Of a stretch of DNA of 5,299 bases, positions 5,031 through 5,299 are shown piece after piece. The stretch comes from Gemmatimonas phototrophica (GTDB lineage: Bacteria > Gemmatimonadota > Gemmatimonadetes > Longimicrobiales > Gaopeijiaceae), in assembly GCA_945876015.1 (NCBI GenBank), contig CAMCNM010000161.1, positions 1 to 5,299 of the forward strand. The letters run 5' to 3'. Positions within the stretch are counted from its first letter, which is position 1; the number at the start of each line of letters is the position of its first letter. The position numbers and the translations under genes are program-made. Under the pieces are notes generated by a model that saw only the letters and a program-made list of their open reading frames with translations, had not been told where the DNA came from and did not search any database.

Positions 5031-5299
5031 AGAGCCGGAACTCGTGGAAGATCCGCTTCTCCGTTTCGCCTTCCATCTTCCCCTCGACCTCGATGTACTT
5101 CTCGATCCCGCTTCCCTTCAGCTTCTCGCGGAAGAGCTGATCGAGCTGAAAGACTCCTGCCGAGTTGGTCATGTCGATGCGGAGGCGAATCGGATGCTTC
5201 TCGCCCTTCTCGATACGGACTGATTCGATCGCTTGAGCCGAGATGGAATGGATCGAGAGCGATCCGGCCTCGAACGGGATGCGGCTCCTGCCTTTCGCC
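5029..5299 (-). CDS. Hypothetical protein, C-terminal 89 residues (5' end outside window)
   Basis: Only the 3' part is present, open to the window edge and ending with TAG at 5029-5031. The visible residues include IPFEAGSLSIHSISAQAIES, VRIEKGEKHPIRLRIDM, NSAGVFQLDQLFREKLKGSG and the ending EGETEKRIFHEFRL. The pattern suggests alternating beta strands and a charged helix, rich in Glu, Lys and Arg, with no membrane segment or known motif. The codons are GC-rich and there is no stop in 89 codons, so it is very likely a real gene. It lies 8 nt upstream of the lipoprotein gene on the same strand and shares its ribosome binding region, so the two are probably co-transcribed. The family is not recognised, and no function is proposed. 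Confidence 0.72.
   Translation of the reverse strand, partial: AKGRSRIPFEAGSLSIHSISAQAIESVRIEKGEKHPIRLRIDMTNSAGVFQLDQLFREKLKGSGIEKYIEVEGKMEGETEKRIFHEFRL

Noticed and set aside
5011..5223. Plus-strand 70-residue leucine- and glutamate-rich frame
   Set aside because: It is antisense to the open C-terminal part of the unknown gene, whose codon use and tight coupling to the lipoprotein gene are more convincing.
1..5299. CRISPR array, tRNA, rRNA or integron-type sites
   Set aside because: No regularly spaced repeats, no tRNA-like cloverleaf with a TTC-type loop, and no attachment-site repeats were found by eye on either strand.

Overview
The window is GC-rich bacterial DNA. It codes for a lipoprotein with a clear lipobox, so the host is most likely Gram-negative. 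The mix of an SARP/BTAD-type regulator, a TetR regulator, a DUF1501-like tail and a propeller-like lipoprotein would fit a myxobacterial or deltaproteobacterial lineage, but no marker gene fixes the taxon. The left third is visibly less GC-rich than the right: 36/60 G+C at 961-1020 against 44/60 at 3421-3480, counted by hand. Together with an insertion-sequence end, this gives the left part an accessory character.

Left part (1-2292). Positions 1-122 look like the right end of an IS3-family insertion sequence: a plus-strand transposase tail ending at 68, then a terminus at about 122. It sits inside a minus-strand gene that starts at 1350. That gene codes for a large SARP-like regulator (winged-helix-like N-terminus, BTAD-like helical region, then an AAA/STAND ATPase with Walker A and B) and seems to be cut just after Walker B, at about residue 409. 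Upstream on the same strand, and probably in one operon, is an AraC-type regulator (1426-2292) whose N-terminus is not the usual cupin.

Control region (2293-2530). Between the AraC gene and a divergent plus-strand gene lies an 11-bp-period direct repeat framed by a perfect 9-bp inverted repeat, with a TATCCT -10-like box next to it. This resembles the architecture of SARP-controlled promoters. Nearer the plus-strand gene is a two-tier hairpin in the probable leader.

Middle (2531-3589). A 79-residue single-pass membrane protein is followed by a hairpin, and then by a TetR-family repressor with a 16-bp palindrome just upstream that may be its own operator.

Right part (3590-5299). A minus-strand two-helix membrane protein gene appears frameshifted (3713-4028). 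It abuts a plus-strand remnant (about 4021-4143) that looks like the C-terminal tail of a DUF1501 protein, so this is a rearrangement breakpoint. The remnant converges on an intact minus-strand lipoprotein gene (4145-5020). That gene is tightly coupled, with an 8-nt gap, to the 3' end of an unrecognised upstream gene that runs off the window.

No tRNA, rRNA or CRISPR array was seen. The genes do not form one obvious pathway. The window reads as regulators and envelope proteins around two scars of genome rearrangement.
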